A stretch of 44,214 nt of DNA from Telmatospirillum sp. (GTDB lineage Bacteria > Pseudomonadota > Alphaproteobacteria > Rhodospirillales > Magnetospirillaceae), in contig WASQ01000065.1 in the NCBI GenBank assembly GCA_009712185.1, forward strand, positions 209,380 through 253,593, read 5' to 3'. Numbering within the stretch: the first letter of the stretch is position 1; the number at the start of each line of letters is the position of its first letter. The notes below the pieces were generated by a model. It worked only from the letters and a program-made list of their open reading frames with translations, was not told where the DNA came from and searched no databases. Shown here piece by piece: positions 37,795 through 44,214 of the stretch. Position numbers and translations under genes: made by a program.

Positions 37795-39258
37795 GTGCCG
37801 AAAGTGAGTTTTCCGACCGATCCCCCGTTTCAACCGGCGCCGGCGGCGGTTGCCATGCCGGCGCAGACCGTAACCGCCGTCGCCGCGCCGGGCAGGCGGG
37901 GCGGACTGCCCGCGCCGCACCGCCTGTGTCTGTCCGCGATCACGCTCCTGCTGCTGGGATTCGTCCTTGGCGGACGCGGCTTCGCCCATTTCGGCGCCCC
38001 TCCGGTCTTTGTCGGCGACGTCACCCTGGCGCTGTGTGTCTGTCTTTTCCTGTCGCATCCCGTGGTCGCGCCTCTGTTGCGGTCGCGGGTGGTGCTGCTT
38101 CTCGTTCTGTTCGACGCTTTCGGCTTCGCCCGCACGGTCCCCTTCCTCGACGAGTTCGGCGGCGACGCCCTGAGAGACGGAGTTCTTTACGGATACTCCC
38201 TGTTCGCCCTGATGATCGGCGCCACCCTGGCCGAAGAGCATGCGATCCGCGCCTTCCTCGCCCTGTTCGACAAGGCGTCGACCATCGCGGTCATCCTTCT
38301 GCCCGTCTTTCTCGCGGTGTCGGAGCTGTCGCCCCCGGCCCTGGATCCGACCCTTCCCCTGGTGACGATCAAAAGCGGCGACGCCGCGGTCCATCTCGCG
38401 GGCTTTATGGCCTTCCGGCTGCTTGGCCTGCACACACTGGCGCGGGAGGGACGGTCCTGGCCGTTCTGGCTCGATGCCCTGTTCTGGGTCTGCGCCATCG
38501 GGACGACGATCTGGACCATCTCCGCGACCCGAAGCGGAATGGCGGCCATCCTGGTCACACTGCTGATCGTCGTCCTGGCCGGCCACGGGCGGCACCGGAT
38601 GGTCCTGTTCGCCACGATTACCGTGGCGGCCCTGCTGTTCCTGTCCGCGTTCGGAACCCATGTCGAACGCGATCGCCGCGATTTCTCCGCGGCCCAGATC
38701 ATCGCCAATGCCACGACCCTCGCCACGCCCGAACTTGGCGGCGGCCAGGACGGCCGCGTCGATTACATGGACATGCAGTCGACCATCCAATGGCGCCTGG
38801 CCTGGTGGTCCCGGATCGTCGATTACACTATTCTGGGAGACTATTTCTGGGCGGGCCGCGGATTCGGTCTCAACCTGGCCGATGCGGACGGCTTCCAGAC
38901 CAATCCCCTGGCCCCGTTGCGCAGTCCCCACAACGCCATGATGACCGTGTTGGCGCGCATGGGCGTGCCGGGCCTGACACTGTGGATATCGCTCCTGGCG
39001 TCTTTTGCCGCCGCTTTGCTCCGGACCGCCGTGCGGATGCGGGCCTGTCGTGCCATCGGCTGGGACCGGCTATGTCTCTGGATCCTGTCTTTCTGGGCGG
39101 CCTGCCTGGTCAACGGCAGTTTCGATGTCTATCTGGAAGGCCCGCAGGGCGGCATCTGGTTCTGGTCGATTTTCGGGTTGGGGCTGGCGGTTCTCGATGT
39201 GACGGCGCGGACGGGCCCACTGCCGCCATCGCCGGCGCCGGGGGCGGTGGAAGGGTGA
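37795..39258 (+). CDS. O-antigen polymerase/ligase-like membrane protein
   Basis: Protein of 487 residues with roughly 10 or more membrane segments. The WISATRSGM segment, then a large periplasmic loop holding WRLAWWSRIVDY, GRGFGLN and RSPHNAMM, are typical of the Wzy_C / O-antigen ligase family, with a conserved His in SPHN. It would polymerise repeat units or join glycan to lipid carriers. GTG at 37,795 is used; an ATG at 37,855 would shorten the cytoplasmic N-terminus. It ends in a GTGA overlap with the family 9 enzyme. Confidence 0.82.
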   Translation: MPKVSFPTDPPFQPAPAAVAMPAQTVTAVAAPGRRGGLPAPHRLCLSAITLLLLGFVLGGRGFAHFGAPPVFVGDVTLALCVCLFLSHPVVAPLLRSRVVLLLVLFDAFGFARTVPFLDEFGGDALRDGVLYGYSLFALMIGATLAEEHAIRAFLALFDKASTIAVILLPVFLAVSELSPPALDPTLPLVTIKSGDAAVHLAGFMAFRLLGLHTLAREGRSWPFWLDALFWVCAIGTTIWTISATRSGMAAILVTLLIVVLAGHGRHRMVLFATITVAALLFLSAFGTHVERDRRDFSAAQIIANATTLATPELGGGQDGRVDYMDMQSTIQWRLAWWSRIVDYTILGDYFWAGRGFGLNLADADGFQTNPLAPLRSPHNAMMTVLARMGVPGLTLWISLLASFAAALLRTAVRMRACRAIGWDRLCLWILSFWAACLVNGSFDVYLEGPQGGIWFWSIFGLGLAVLDVTARTGPLPPSPAPGAVEG

Positions 39259-40487
39259 CGCTTCTGTTGCGCCGGTTGAGACTCCTCGCCATCGCCATGC
39301 TGGGGGCCGTGACGTTTCTGTTCGACTCCGTCCTTCTGGCGTTTTTGCGGCCAGGGCGCCTCCCGGACCCGAAAGAACGTCCGCTGTGCCTGCTGATCAG
39401 GCTCGACCGCATCGGCGATGTCGTCCTGTGGCTTCCAGCGGCCCGGCTGGTGGCGGACGACCGGCGCCGAAAGGGCCTGTCGGTCATCGCCGTGGTCGCG
39501 GACGATGTCGCGGGTCTGGCGCGGGCCAGCGCGTTGTTCGACGACGTGTTTGCCATCGACCGTCTCCGCTTCCGCCTGGATCCCCTATACCGGCTGCGAC
39601 AATTGCGCAAGGTCGGACGGTTCCCGGCCACGGAGGCCATCCACCCGGTCTGGTCGCGCGCCCTGCCCCTGGGCGACGCGGTTGTCCGCTTCACGGGCGC
39701 CCCCGCCCGCATCGGCTGGAACGGGGGGCGGGACAATATGACGCGCCTCGGCCGGTGGCTGGGCAATCGCGGATACACGCGGCTGATCGCCGGCCCCTCG
39801 GAACCGGTGCCGGAAACCGTCCGCAATGAGGATTTCCTCAAGGGATTGGGACTCGCCGGTTTGCCGGCCGATGTGAAACGCCCTCTCTTTTACCCTTCCG
39901 GTCTCCCGGGGACCGGGCCGTCGCTTCCCGAGCGCTATATCGTCGTGGTCCCCGGCGCCAGCTTTCCCGGCCGCCGCTGGCCGCTGGCGCGGTTCGCGGA
40001 CATCATCGCCGCGCTCCATCACGCCACCGGCCTGCCGGCGGTCATCTGCGGCACCAAACCGGACGGGGCCCTGGCCCGAGCCATCCTGGCGCGGCTCTCC
40101 GCCCCGGCGCGGCCGTCCGACCTCACCGGCCGGACCGACCTTGCCGACCTGATCCCGGTCATTGGCGGCGCGACGCTGCTTCTGTCCAACGAAACCGCTG
40201 CCATCCACATGGCCGCCCTGCTGGGCACCCCGGCCGTCTGTATCGCCGGCGGCGGCTTTTTCGGACGCTTCATTCCCTATGGCCCCTCCAGCCTGATGCA
40301 ATACCGGCCTCCCGCGGTGGCAGTGCATCGGATGCCCTGCTTTCGCTGCAACTGGCGCTGCCCCTTCCCGCCCGGAGAGGAGGGAGCCATGCCCTGCATC
40401 GCGGCCGTGACGGTCGATGAGGTTCTGGCCCTGGCCCTGGAACAACTCGACCGCGTGCCGGCGACCGGTGACGGGAGGCGTCCGTGA
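39255..40487 (+). CDS. Family 9 glycosyltransferase (heptosyltransferase-like)
   Basis: Protein of 410 residues with a GTG start in a GTGA overlap. The GT-B N-domain begins with LIRLDRIGDVVLWLPAARL, and the C-domain has VVVPGASFPGRRWPLARFADI, SNETAAIHMAALLGTPAVCI and GRFIPYGPSS, all features of ADP-heptose-type transferases. An N-terminal hydrophobic segment (residues 8-31) is unusual for the family and may anchor it. A C-terminal Cys cluster (MPCFRCNWRCPFP) may bind a metal. It likely transfers a heptose or similar sugar to LPS core or glycan. Confidence 0.85.
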   Translation: MTLLLRRLRLLAIAMLGAVTFLFDSVLLAFLRPGRLPDPKERPLCLLIRLDRIGDVVLWLPAARLVADDRRRKGLSVIAVVADDVAGLARASALFDDVFAIDRLRFRLDPLYRLRQLRKVGRFPATEAIHPVWSRALPLGDAVVRFTGAPARIGWNGGRDNMTRLGRWLGNRGYTRLIAGPSEPVPETVRNEDFLKGLGLAGLPADVKRPLFYPSGLPGTGPSLPERYIVVVPGASFPGRRWPLARFADIIAALHHATGLPAVICGTKPDGALARAILARLSAPARPSDLTGRTDLADLIPVIGGATLLLSNETAAIHMAALLGTPAVCIAGGGFFGRFIPYGPSSLMQYRPPAVAVHRMPCFRCNWRCPFPPGEEGAMPCIAAVTVDEVLALALEQLDRVPATGDGRRP

Positions 40488-41215
40488 GAATGTTCGAAAG
40501 CTCGTGGGACGACGGTCATCCTGACGATCGCCGGCTGGCGGAGGAACTGGCTCTGCGGGGCCTGGGCGGCACATTTTACGTTCCTCTCGGCAACTGCGAG
40601 GGGCGGCCCGTGATGACGTCCCGGGACATCCGGACGTTGGCGGAGGCCGGATTTACGATCGGATGCCACGGCCTCGACCATCGGCGGCTGCCCGCCCTGC
40701 CCACGGCGGAGGCACGCCGCCAGATTGTCGAGGGACGGGATCGGTTGCAGGACATTCTGGGCCGCGCCGTCCCCGACTTCTGCTACCCCGGCGGCGGCCA
40801 TGACGCCCGGATCCGCCGGCTGGTTGCCGAGGCCGGATTCACCAGTGCCCGAACCACCGAGATGTTCCGCATCGATAGCCGGGGCGATCCCCTGATCCGG
40901 CCGACCACCTTGCAGTTCTATCCCCATGGCGGCGCCGCCTGCTTTCGCAACTGGCTGTCCCACGGCGGCGGCGGCGGACGCCTGCGGGTTGCCGGTCTAT
41001 ACCTGACGCGGGGCAAAGAGGCGGTTCTGCGGCGATCCCTGGAAAACGCCGGCCGTTTCCATCTTTGGGGCCATTCCTGGGAAATCAGCGAGGAGGCCAT
41101 GTGGCCCGCCCTGACGGCGTTCCTCGATCTGGCGGCCGCGCTGGAGCGGGAACGCCAGGACCACGGCGACAGGCCGGACAACGGCGACAGGCCGGACAAC
41201 GGGGGCATTCCGTGA
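40484..41215 (+). CDS. Polysaccharide deacetylase (CE4/NodB type)
   Basis: Protein of 243 residues; GTG start in a GTGA overlap. Motif 1 is SSWDDG (Asp9, Asp10), motif 2 is GCHGLDHRRL with zinc ligands His62 and His66, and motif 3 is in FCYPGGGHD. It would remove acetyl groups from amino sugars in the glycan. The 3' end has a tandem repeat encoding GDRPDN twice. It is coupled to the next gene by GTGA. Confidence 0.82.
   Translation: MRMFESSWDDGHPDDRRLAEELALRGLGGTFYVPLGNCEGRPVMTSRDIRTLAEAGFTIGCHGLDHRRLPALPTAEARRQIVEGRDRLQDILGRAVPDFCYPGGGHDARIRRLVAEAGFTSARTTEMFRIDSRGDPLIRPTTLQFYPHGGAACFRNWLSHGGGGGRLRVAGLYLTRGKEAVLRRSLENAGRFHLWGHSWEISEEAMWPALTAFLDLAAALERERQDHGDRPDNGDRPDNGGIP
41165..41200 (+). 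repeat. Tandem 18-bp repeat at the deacetylase 3' end
   Basis: GGCGACAGGCCGGACAAC is repeated twice without gap and encodes GDRPDN twice, just before the stop. It is likely dispensable and may vary between strains. Confidence 0.85.
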
Positions 41216-42411
41216 CGCGGGTGCTGCTGATGCACGAACGCTACCGTGAGAGGGGTGGCGAGGACCGGGTCTTCGAGCAGGAGGTGGCCTTGCTGCGGTC
41301 CTTCGGGGTCGACGTGGTCACGGATGTCAGCGACAACCGCGACATCGACGGCGAGGGCGATCTGGCTCTGGCGCTGCGCGCCCTCTGGTCCCCGTCCTCC
41401 TATCGACGCGTGCGGCGGCTGTTGCGGGGAAGCGACGTCGACATTCTCCATGTCCACAACAGCTTCCCGCTTTTGTCGCCGTCGGTTTACGACGCGGCGG
41501 CGACGGAAGGCGTCCCGGTCGTCCAGACGCTGCACAACTTCCGCCCCCTGTGTCCCAACGCCCTGCTGATGCGCGACGGCCACCCCTGCGAGGATTGCCT
41601 GCCCCGGCGGATCAAATGGCCCGCGGTCCTCCATGCCTGCTATCGCGACAGCCGGCGGGCCAGCGCCGCCGTCGCGGCGATGTCCGGCATGCATCACCTG
41701 CTGGGAACGTGGCGGACCAAGGTCGACCGTTTCATCGCTCTTTGCCACTTTTCCCGCGACCGCTTCATCGCCGGAGGACTTCCGGCGGACCGTGTGATGG
41801 TCAAACCGGCCGGATGCCCGGATCCCGGACCGCAGGCCGCCGATTGGAACCGGACGCGGTCGGGCGCCCTGTTCGTCGGCCGGCTCAGCGTCGAAAAGGG
41901 GCTGGCGCCGCTGTTGACCGCCTGGAGCGGCCTTGACAGGCGGGAAACGTCGCTGACTGTCATCGGCGAGGGTCCGCTGGCGCCGGATGGCGTCCAGGGG
42001 CTGGCGTCGGACGCGGCCGCCCCCGTCCGGTTCACCGGACGGCTTGCCCCGGACATCGTATCCGCGGCAATGGCCGGCGCCCGGATGCTCGCGGTTCCCT
42101 CGCTCTGCTACGAAAACGCGCCTCTGGCGGCGATCGAAGCCTTCGCCCATGGACTGCCCGTGCTGGCCTCGGACCTGGGGGCGATGCGTGAGATCGTCAC
42201 CCCTGAGGTGACCGGCCTTCTCGTCCGCCCGGGCGATGTCGGACATTGGCGGGCCAGTCTCGACCGGATGCTGGCCGATCCCGATCTTTGCCGGCGGATG
42301 GGCGAAGCGGCAAGACGCGACTGGGAGAGCCGATATGCTCCCCGCGCGCTTTTCGCCGCGCAGATGGAGATCTACCGCGACATCCAGGAGGCACGCCCGC
42401 GATGCCGGTGA
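41212..42411 (+). CDS. Family 4 glycosyltransferase
   Basis: Protein of 399 residues; GTG start in a GTGA overlap. The GT-B N-domain includes RVLLMHERYRERGGEDRVFE and DILHVHNSFPLLSP; the C-domain has GALFVGRLSVEKGLAPLL, then SLCYENAPLAAIEAFAHGLPVLASDLGAMREIV with the E-x7-E type motif. A cysteine group (CEDC, HAC) recalls a subgroup that takes nucleotide-linked sugars for capsule or O-antigen. It overlaps the next gene by 10 bases. Confidence 0.87.
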   Translation: MTRVLLMHERYRERGGEDRVFEQEVALLRSFGVDVVTDVSDNRDIDGEGDLALALRALWSPSSYRRVRRLLRGSDVDILHVHNSFPLLSPSVYDAAATEGVPVVQTLHNFRPLCPNALLMRDGHPCEDCLPRRIKWPAVLHACYRDSRRASAAVAAMSGMHHLLGTWRTKVDRFIALCHFSRDRFIAGGLPADRVMVKPAGCPDPGPQAADWNRTRSGALFVGRLSVEKGLAPLLTAWSGLDRRETSLTVIGEGPLAPDGVQGLASDAAAPVRFTGRLAPDIVSAAMAGARMLAVPSLCYENAPLAAIEAFAHGLPVLASDLGAMREIVTPEVTGLLVRPGDVGHWRASLDRMLADPDLCRRMGEAARRDWESRYAPRALFAAQMEIYRDIQEARPRCR

Positions 42412-43172
42412 CAACCGATATCCTGGGAGTGCCGCTTCACATGACGACGCTCGATGGCGCCGTTCGGGAGGCCGGCCGATGGATCTGCGAGGGCCGGCGC
42501 GCCTATATCTGTCATGTCAACGTCCACAGCCTGACCGCCAGCCGTGACGACCCCCGCCTTCGCGCGGCCCTGGCGGGGGCCGACCTTGCCGCAACCGACG
42601 GCATGCCCCTGGTCTGGATCGGCCGGTCGCGGGGGTTTGATTGCGGACGCGTCTATGGCCCCGACCTGATGGAGGCCCTGTGCCGTGCGACGGCCGGATG
42701 GAGAGGCCGGCCCTGCCGCCATTTCCTGTATGGCGCCACGGCTCCGGTGCTCGAGGCGCTGAGGCATCGCCTCGCGGTCCTTGCGCCCGGCGTTTCCATC
42801 GCCGGGACCCTCGCCCCGCCGATGAGGCCGCTCACTCCGGAGGAGGAGGCTCAGCATCGCCAGCAGATCGATGCGAGCGGCGCCCATGTGGTCTGGGTGG
42901 GACTGGGGGCCCCCCGCCAGGAGCTGTGGATGGCCCGCAACCGGCCCCTTTTGAAGGCGGAACTGCTGGTGGGCGTTGGTGCCGCTTTTGATTTCCTGGC
43001 CGGAACCAAACCACAGGCTCCGGTCTGGATGCGCCGCGCCGGCCTCGAATGGGCGTTCCGTCTGGCAACGGAACCCCGCCGTCTGGCCTGGCGTTATCTG
43101 TCCGGAAACAGCCGGTTTCTGGCTCTGCTGATGGCTTCAGCGATCGCCGGTCGGATCCGTCCCCCGCCATGA
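42402..43172 (+). CDS. WecG/TagA/CpsF family (GT26) glycosyltransferase
   Basis: Protein of 256 residues. HVNVHSLTASRDDPRLRAAL near 37, ADLAATDGMPLVWIGR near 60, and VVWVGLGAPRQELWMARNRP near 165 are the family signature. Members add ManNAcA or ManNAc to an undecaprenyl-linked sugar, an early step of surface glycan assembly. Membrane attachment through the basic C-terminus (RRLAWRYLSGNSRF) is typical. Its 3' end overlaps the opposing last gene by 36 bases. Confidence 0.88.
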   Translation: MPVTTDILGVPLHMTTLDGAVREAGRWICEGRRAYICHVNVHSLTASRDDPRLRAALAGADLAATDGMPLVWIGRSRGFDCGRVYGPDLMEALCRATAGWRGRPCRHFLYGATAPVLEALRHRLAVLAPGVSIAGTLAPPMRPLTPEEEAQHRQQIDASGAHVVWVGLGAPRQELWMARNRPLLKAELLVGVGAAFDFLAGTKPQAPVWMRRAGLEWAFRLATEPRRLAWRYLSGNSRFLALLMASAIAGRIRPPP

Positions 43173-44214
43173 CTGTGCCACCCCAAGCCCGAGAAGCACG
43201 GCATAGAGCGCAGCGACCGCCGGAATTTCGAGGCTGAAATCGACCAGGGCGTGTCCGCCGACCAACACGGATGCCGCGACCGCCAACACCGGGAACACGA
43301 GATCGTGGCGTCGGTGCCGCACCCCCTGGAGGCAGCGCCGGACCAGCAACAGAACCGCCAGGATCTGTGCTCCGGCGGCAATGACGCCACTTTCCAGGAC
43401 GAGTTGGAGATAGGTGTCGTGGACATTGTCCCAAACCGCCAGAAAGCGCTCCGGACGGACCATCGCGAACACCGCCGGGAAGGAGCCGAGCCCTGTCCCC
43501 GTCCAGGGAACGGTGGCGACGGCGGACAGCGTGGCGCGATAAAGCGCCATCCGGTCCGCCAGTTCCCCCTGTCCGCCGAGGTCTCCGGCGGTCCGGACAG
43601 TGGTTTCGAGGCCGTCCCCCATGCCGCCCACCAACCAGAACAGCAGCGGAACGCCGGCTGCCAGACACAAGGCCAACGCGGCCAGACGCAAACCGGAAAA
43701 CCGTCGCAGGCCGAGAACGAAAACAGTTGCGCCCGCCAGGGCGGCACCGCACCCCGCCCGGGAACCGGTCAGAAGAAGCGAAAGGGCCGTCAGACCCGCC
43801 CCGGCCAACAGCGCCCAGCACAGACGGTCGCCGTCGACCAGCAGCCGCCGCAACAGCCCCCGGAGATCGAGACCGCCATACCGGCGCCAGGCAAGCGCCG
43901 TCAGACTCAACAGGGTCAGCCCGGCAAAGGTGGCATAGGAATTCCGGTTGACGAAGGTGGCGGTGACCACGTCCCGGTAGGCCCATTTGTCCCACCAGAG
44001 GATCGTCGCGCTGCCCGAAAAATGGACGGCGAGGCCATAGAGGGCCAACCCGCTTCCTGTGGCCGCCACCGCCATCAGAACGCGTTCGGCGCGCCGTGAC
44101 GACCGGCCGTGCTGAAGGGCGAGGAGAAAGAGACCGCCATAGGCCGCCAGTCTCAGAGCCCCATCCCGCCCGGCCCCCGGAGCGAGCGAGACCGGGGCCG
44201 GCCGCGGCCCCCGG
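43137..44214 (-). CDS. O-antigen ligase-like protein, 5' end beyond the window
   Basis: The minus-strand frame is open from the right window edge to 43,137, so the start is outside; the visible ATG at 44,075 is internal. The visible part has many membrane helices and the family loop: WAYRDVVTATFVNRNSYATFAGLT, LLTGSRAGCGAAL, then WTGTGLGSFPAVFAMVRPE and VWDNVHDTYLQLVLESG with the conserved His. It matches the Wzy_C / O-antigen ligase family. It is the second such gene in the locus, opposite in direction to the first, so one may act as polymerase and the other as ligase. Confidence 0.82.
   Translation of the reverse strand, partial: RGPRPAPVSLAPGAGRDGALRLAAYGGLFLLALQHGRSSRRAERVLMAVAATGSGLALYGLAVHFSGSATILWWDKWAYRDVVTATFVNRNSYATFAGLTLLSLTALAWRRYGGLDLRGLLRRLLVDGDRLCWALLAGAGLTALSLLLTGSRAGCGAALAGATVFVLGLRRFSGLRLAALALCLAAGVPLLFWLVGGMGDGLETTVRTAGDLGGQGELADRMALYRATLSAVATVPWTGTGLGSFPAVFAMVRPERFLAVWDNVHDTYLQLVLESGVIAAGAQILAVLLLVRRCLQGVRHRRHDLVFPVLAVAASVLVGGHALVDFSLEIPAVAALYAVLLGLGVAQSWRGTDPTGDR

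Noticed and set aside
1-44214. CRISPR array, insertion sequence or rRNA genes
   Set aside because: No regularly spaced repeats of suitable length, transposase or ribosomal RNA signatures were seen. The only phased repeats are the short iterons and the integrase arm repeats.

Overview
The window is GC-rich alphaproteobacterial DNA, probably from a Rhodospirillales-like organism; this is judged from overall protein style and GC-biased codon use, and the genus is not determinable here. It holds two parts. Bases 1 to about 30,739 are most of a temperate podovirus-type prophage with a P22-like head. Its right end is an attachment site made of the 3' half of a tRNA-Pro(CGG) gene, and its left end lies outside the window. 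Bases 30,740 to 44,214 are host chromosome: an L-idonate dehydrogenase and sugar transporter pair, then a surface polysaccharide locus.

Prophage layout: the control region at 22.4-23.9 kb carries a CI/LexA-type repressor (rightward) and a small Cro-like protein (leftward), with five copies of a 17-bp operator. Three copies lie between the two genes and two lie by a strong rightward promoter. The rightward early operon (23.9-30.6 kb) has small hypothetical proteins, a RecE-like PDDEXK exonuclease, a Gp3-like zinc protein, a run of small accessory genes, excisionase and tyrosine integrase. The integrase sits next to the attachment site.

The leftward operon (22.6 kb to the window start) is nearly continuous, with stop/start overlaps. 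It encodes an HTH regulator, a small membrane protein, a RusA resolvase, a DNA methyltransferase, a GNAT/Mom-like candidate modification protein, a superfamily 2 helicase and a replication protein with internal iteron-like repeats. A NusG/RfaH-like antiterminator follows. The late structural genes come next: small and large terminase, a DUF2829/Tad2-domain protein, portal, an unknown protein, scaffold, P22-type coat, adaptor, tail fibre, tail hub and others. No lysis genes are visible; they presumably lie further left.

The most interesting parts are (1) the phage-encoded RfaH-like factor followed directly by an ops-like octamer in the gap before the terminase genes, which looks like a Q-independent late antitermination switch; (2) a Tad2-type anti-Thoeris domain fused to a second conserved phage domain between portal and terminase; (3) a methyltransferase overlapping a Mom-like GNAT candidate; (4) a repressor circuit with shared operators and apparently leaderless repressor mRNAs; and (5) an iteron array inside the replication gene.

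Host part: the idnD-like dehydrogenase lies downstream of its transporter, with a large hairpin between them. The polysaccharide locus contains a methyltransferase, a Wzx-like flippase, a family 2 glycosyltransferase on the opposite strand, an O-antigen polymerase/ligase, a family 9 glycosyltransferase, a polysaccharide deacetylase, a family 4 glycosyltransferase, a WecG/TagA-type glycosyltransferase, and a second O-antigen ligase-like protein cut by the window edge. Most same-strand neighbours overlap at ATGA or GTGA, which suggests translational coupling.
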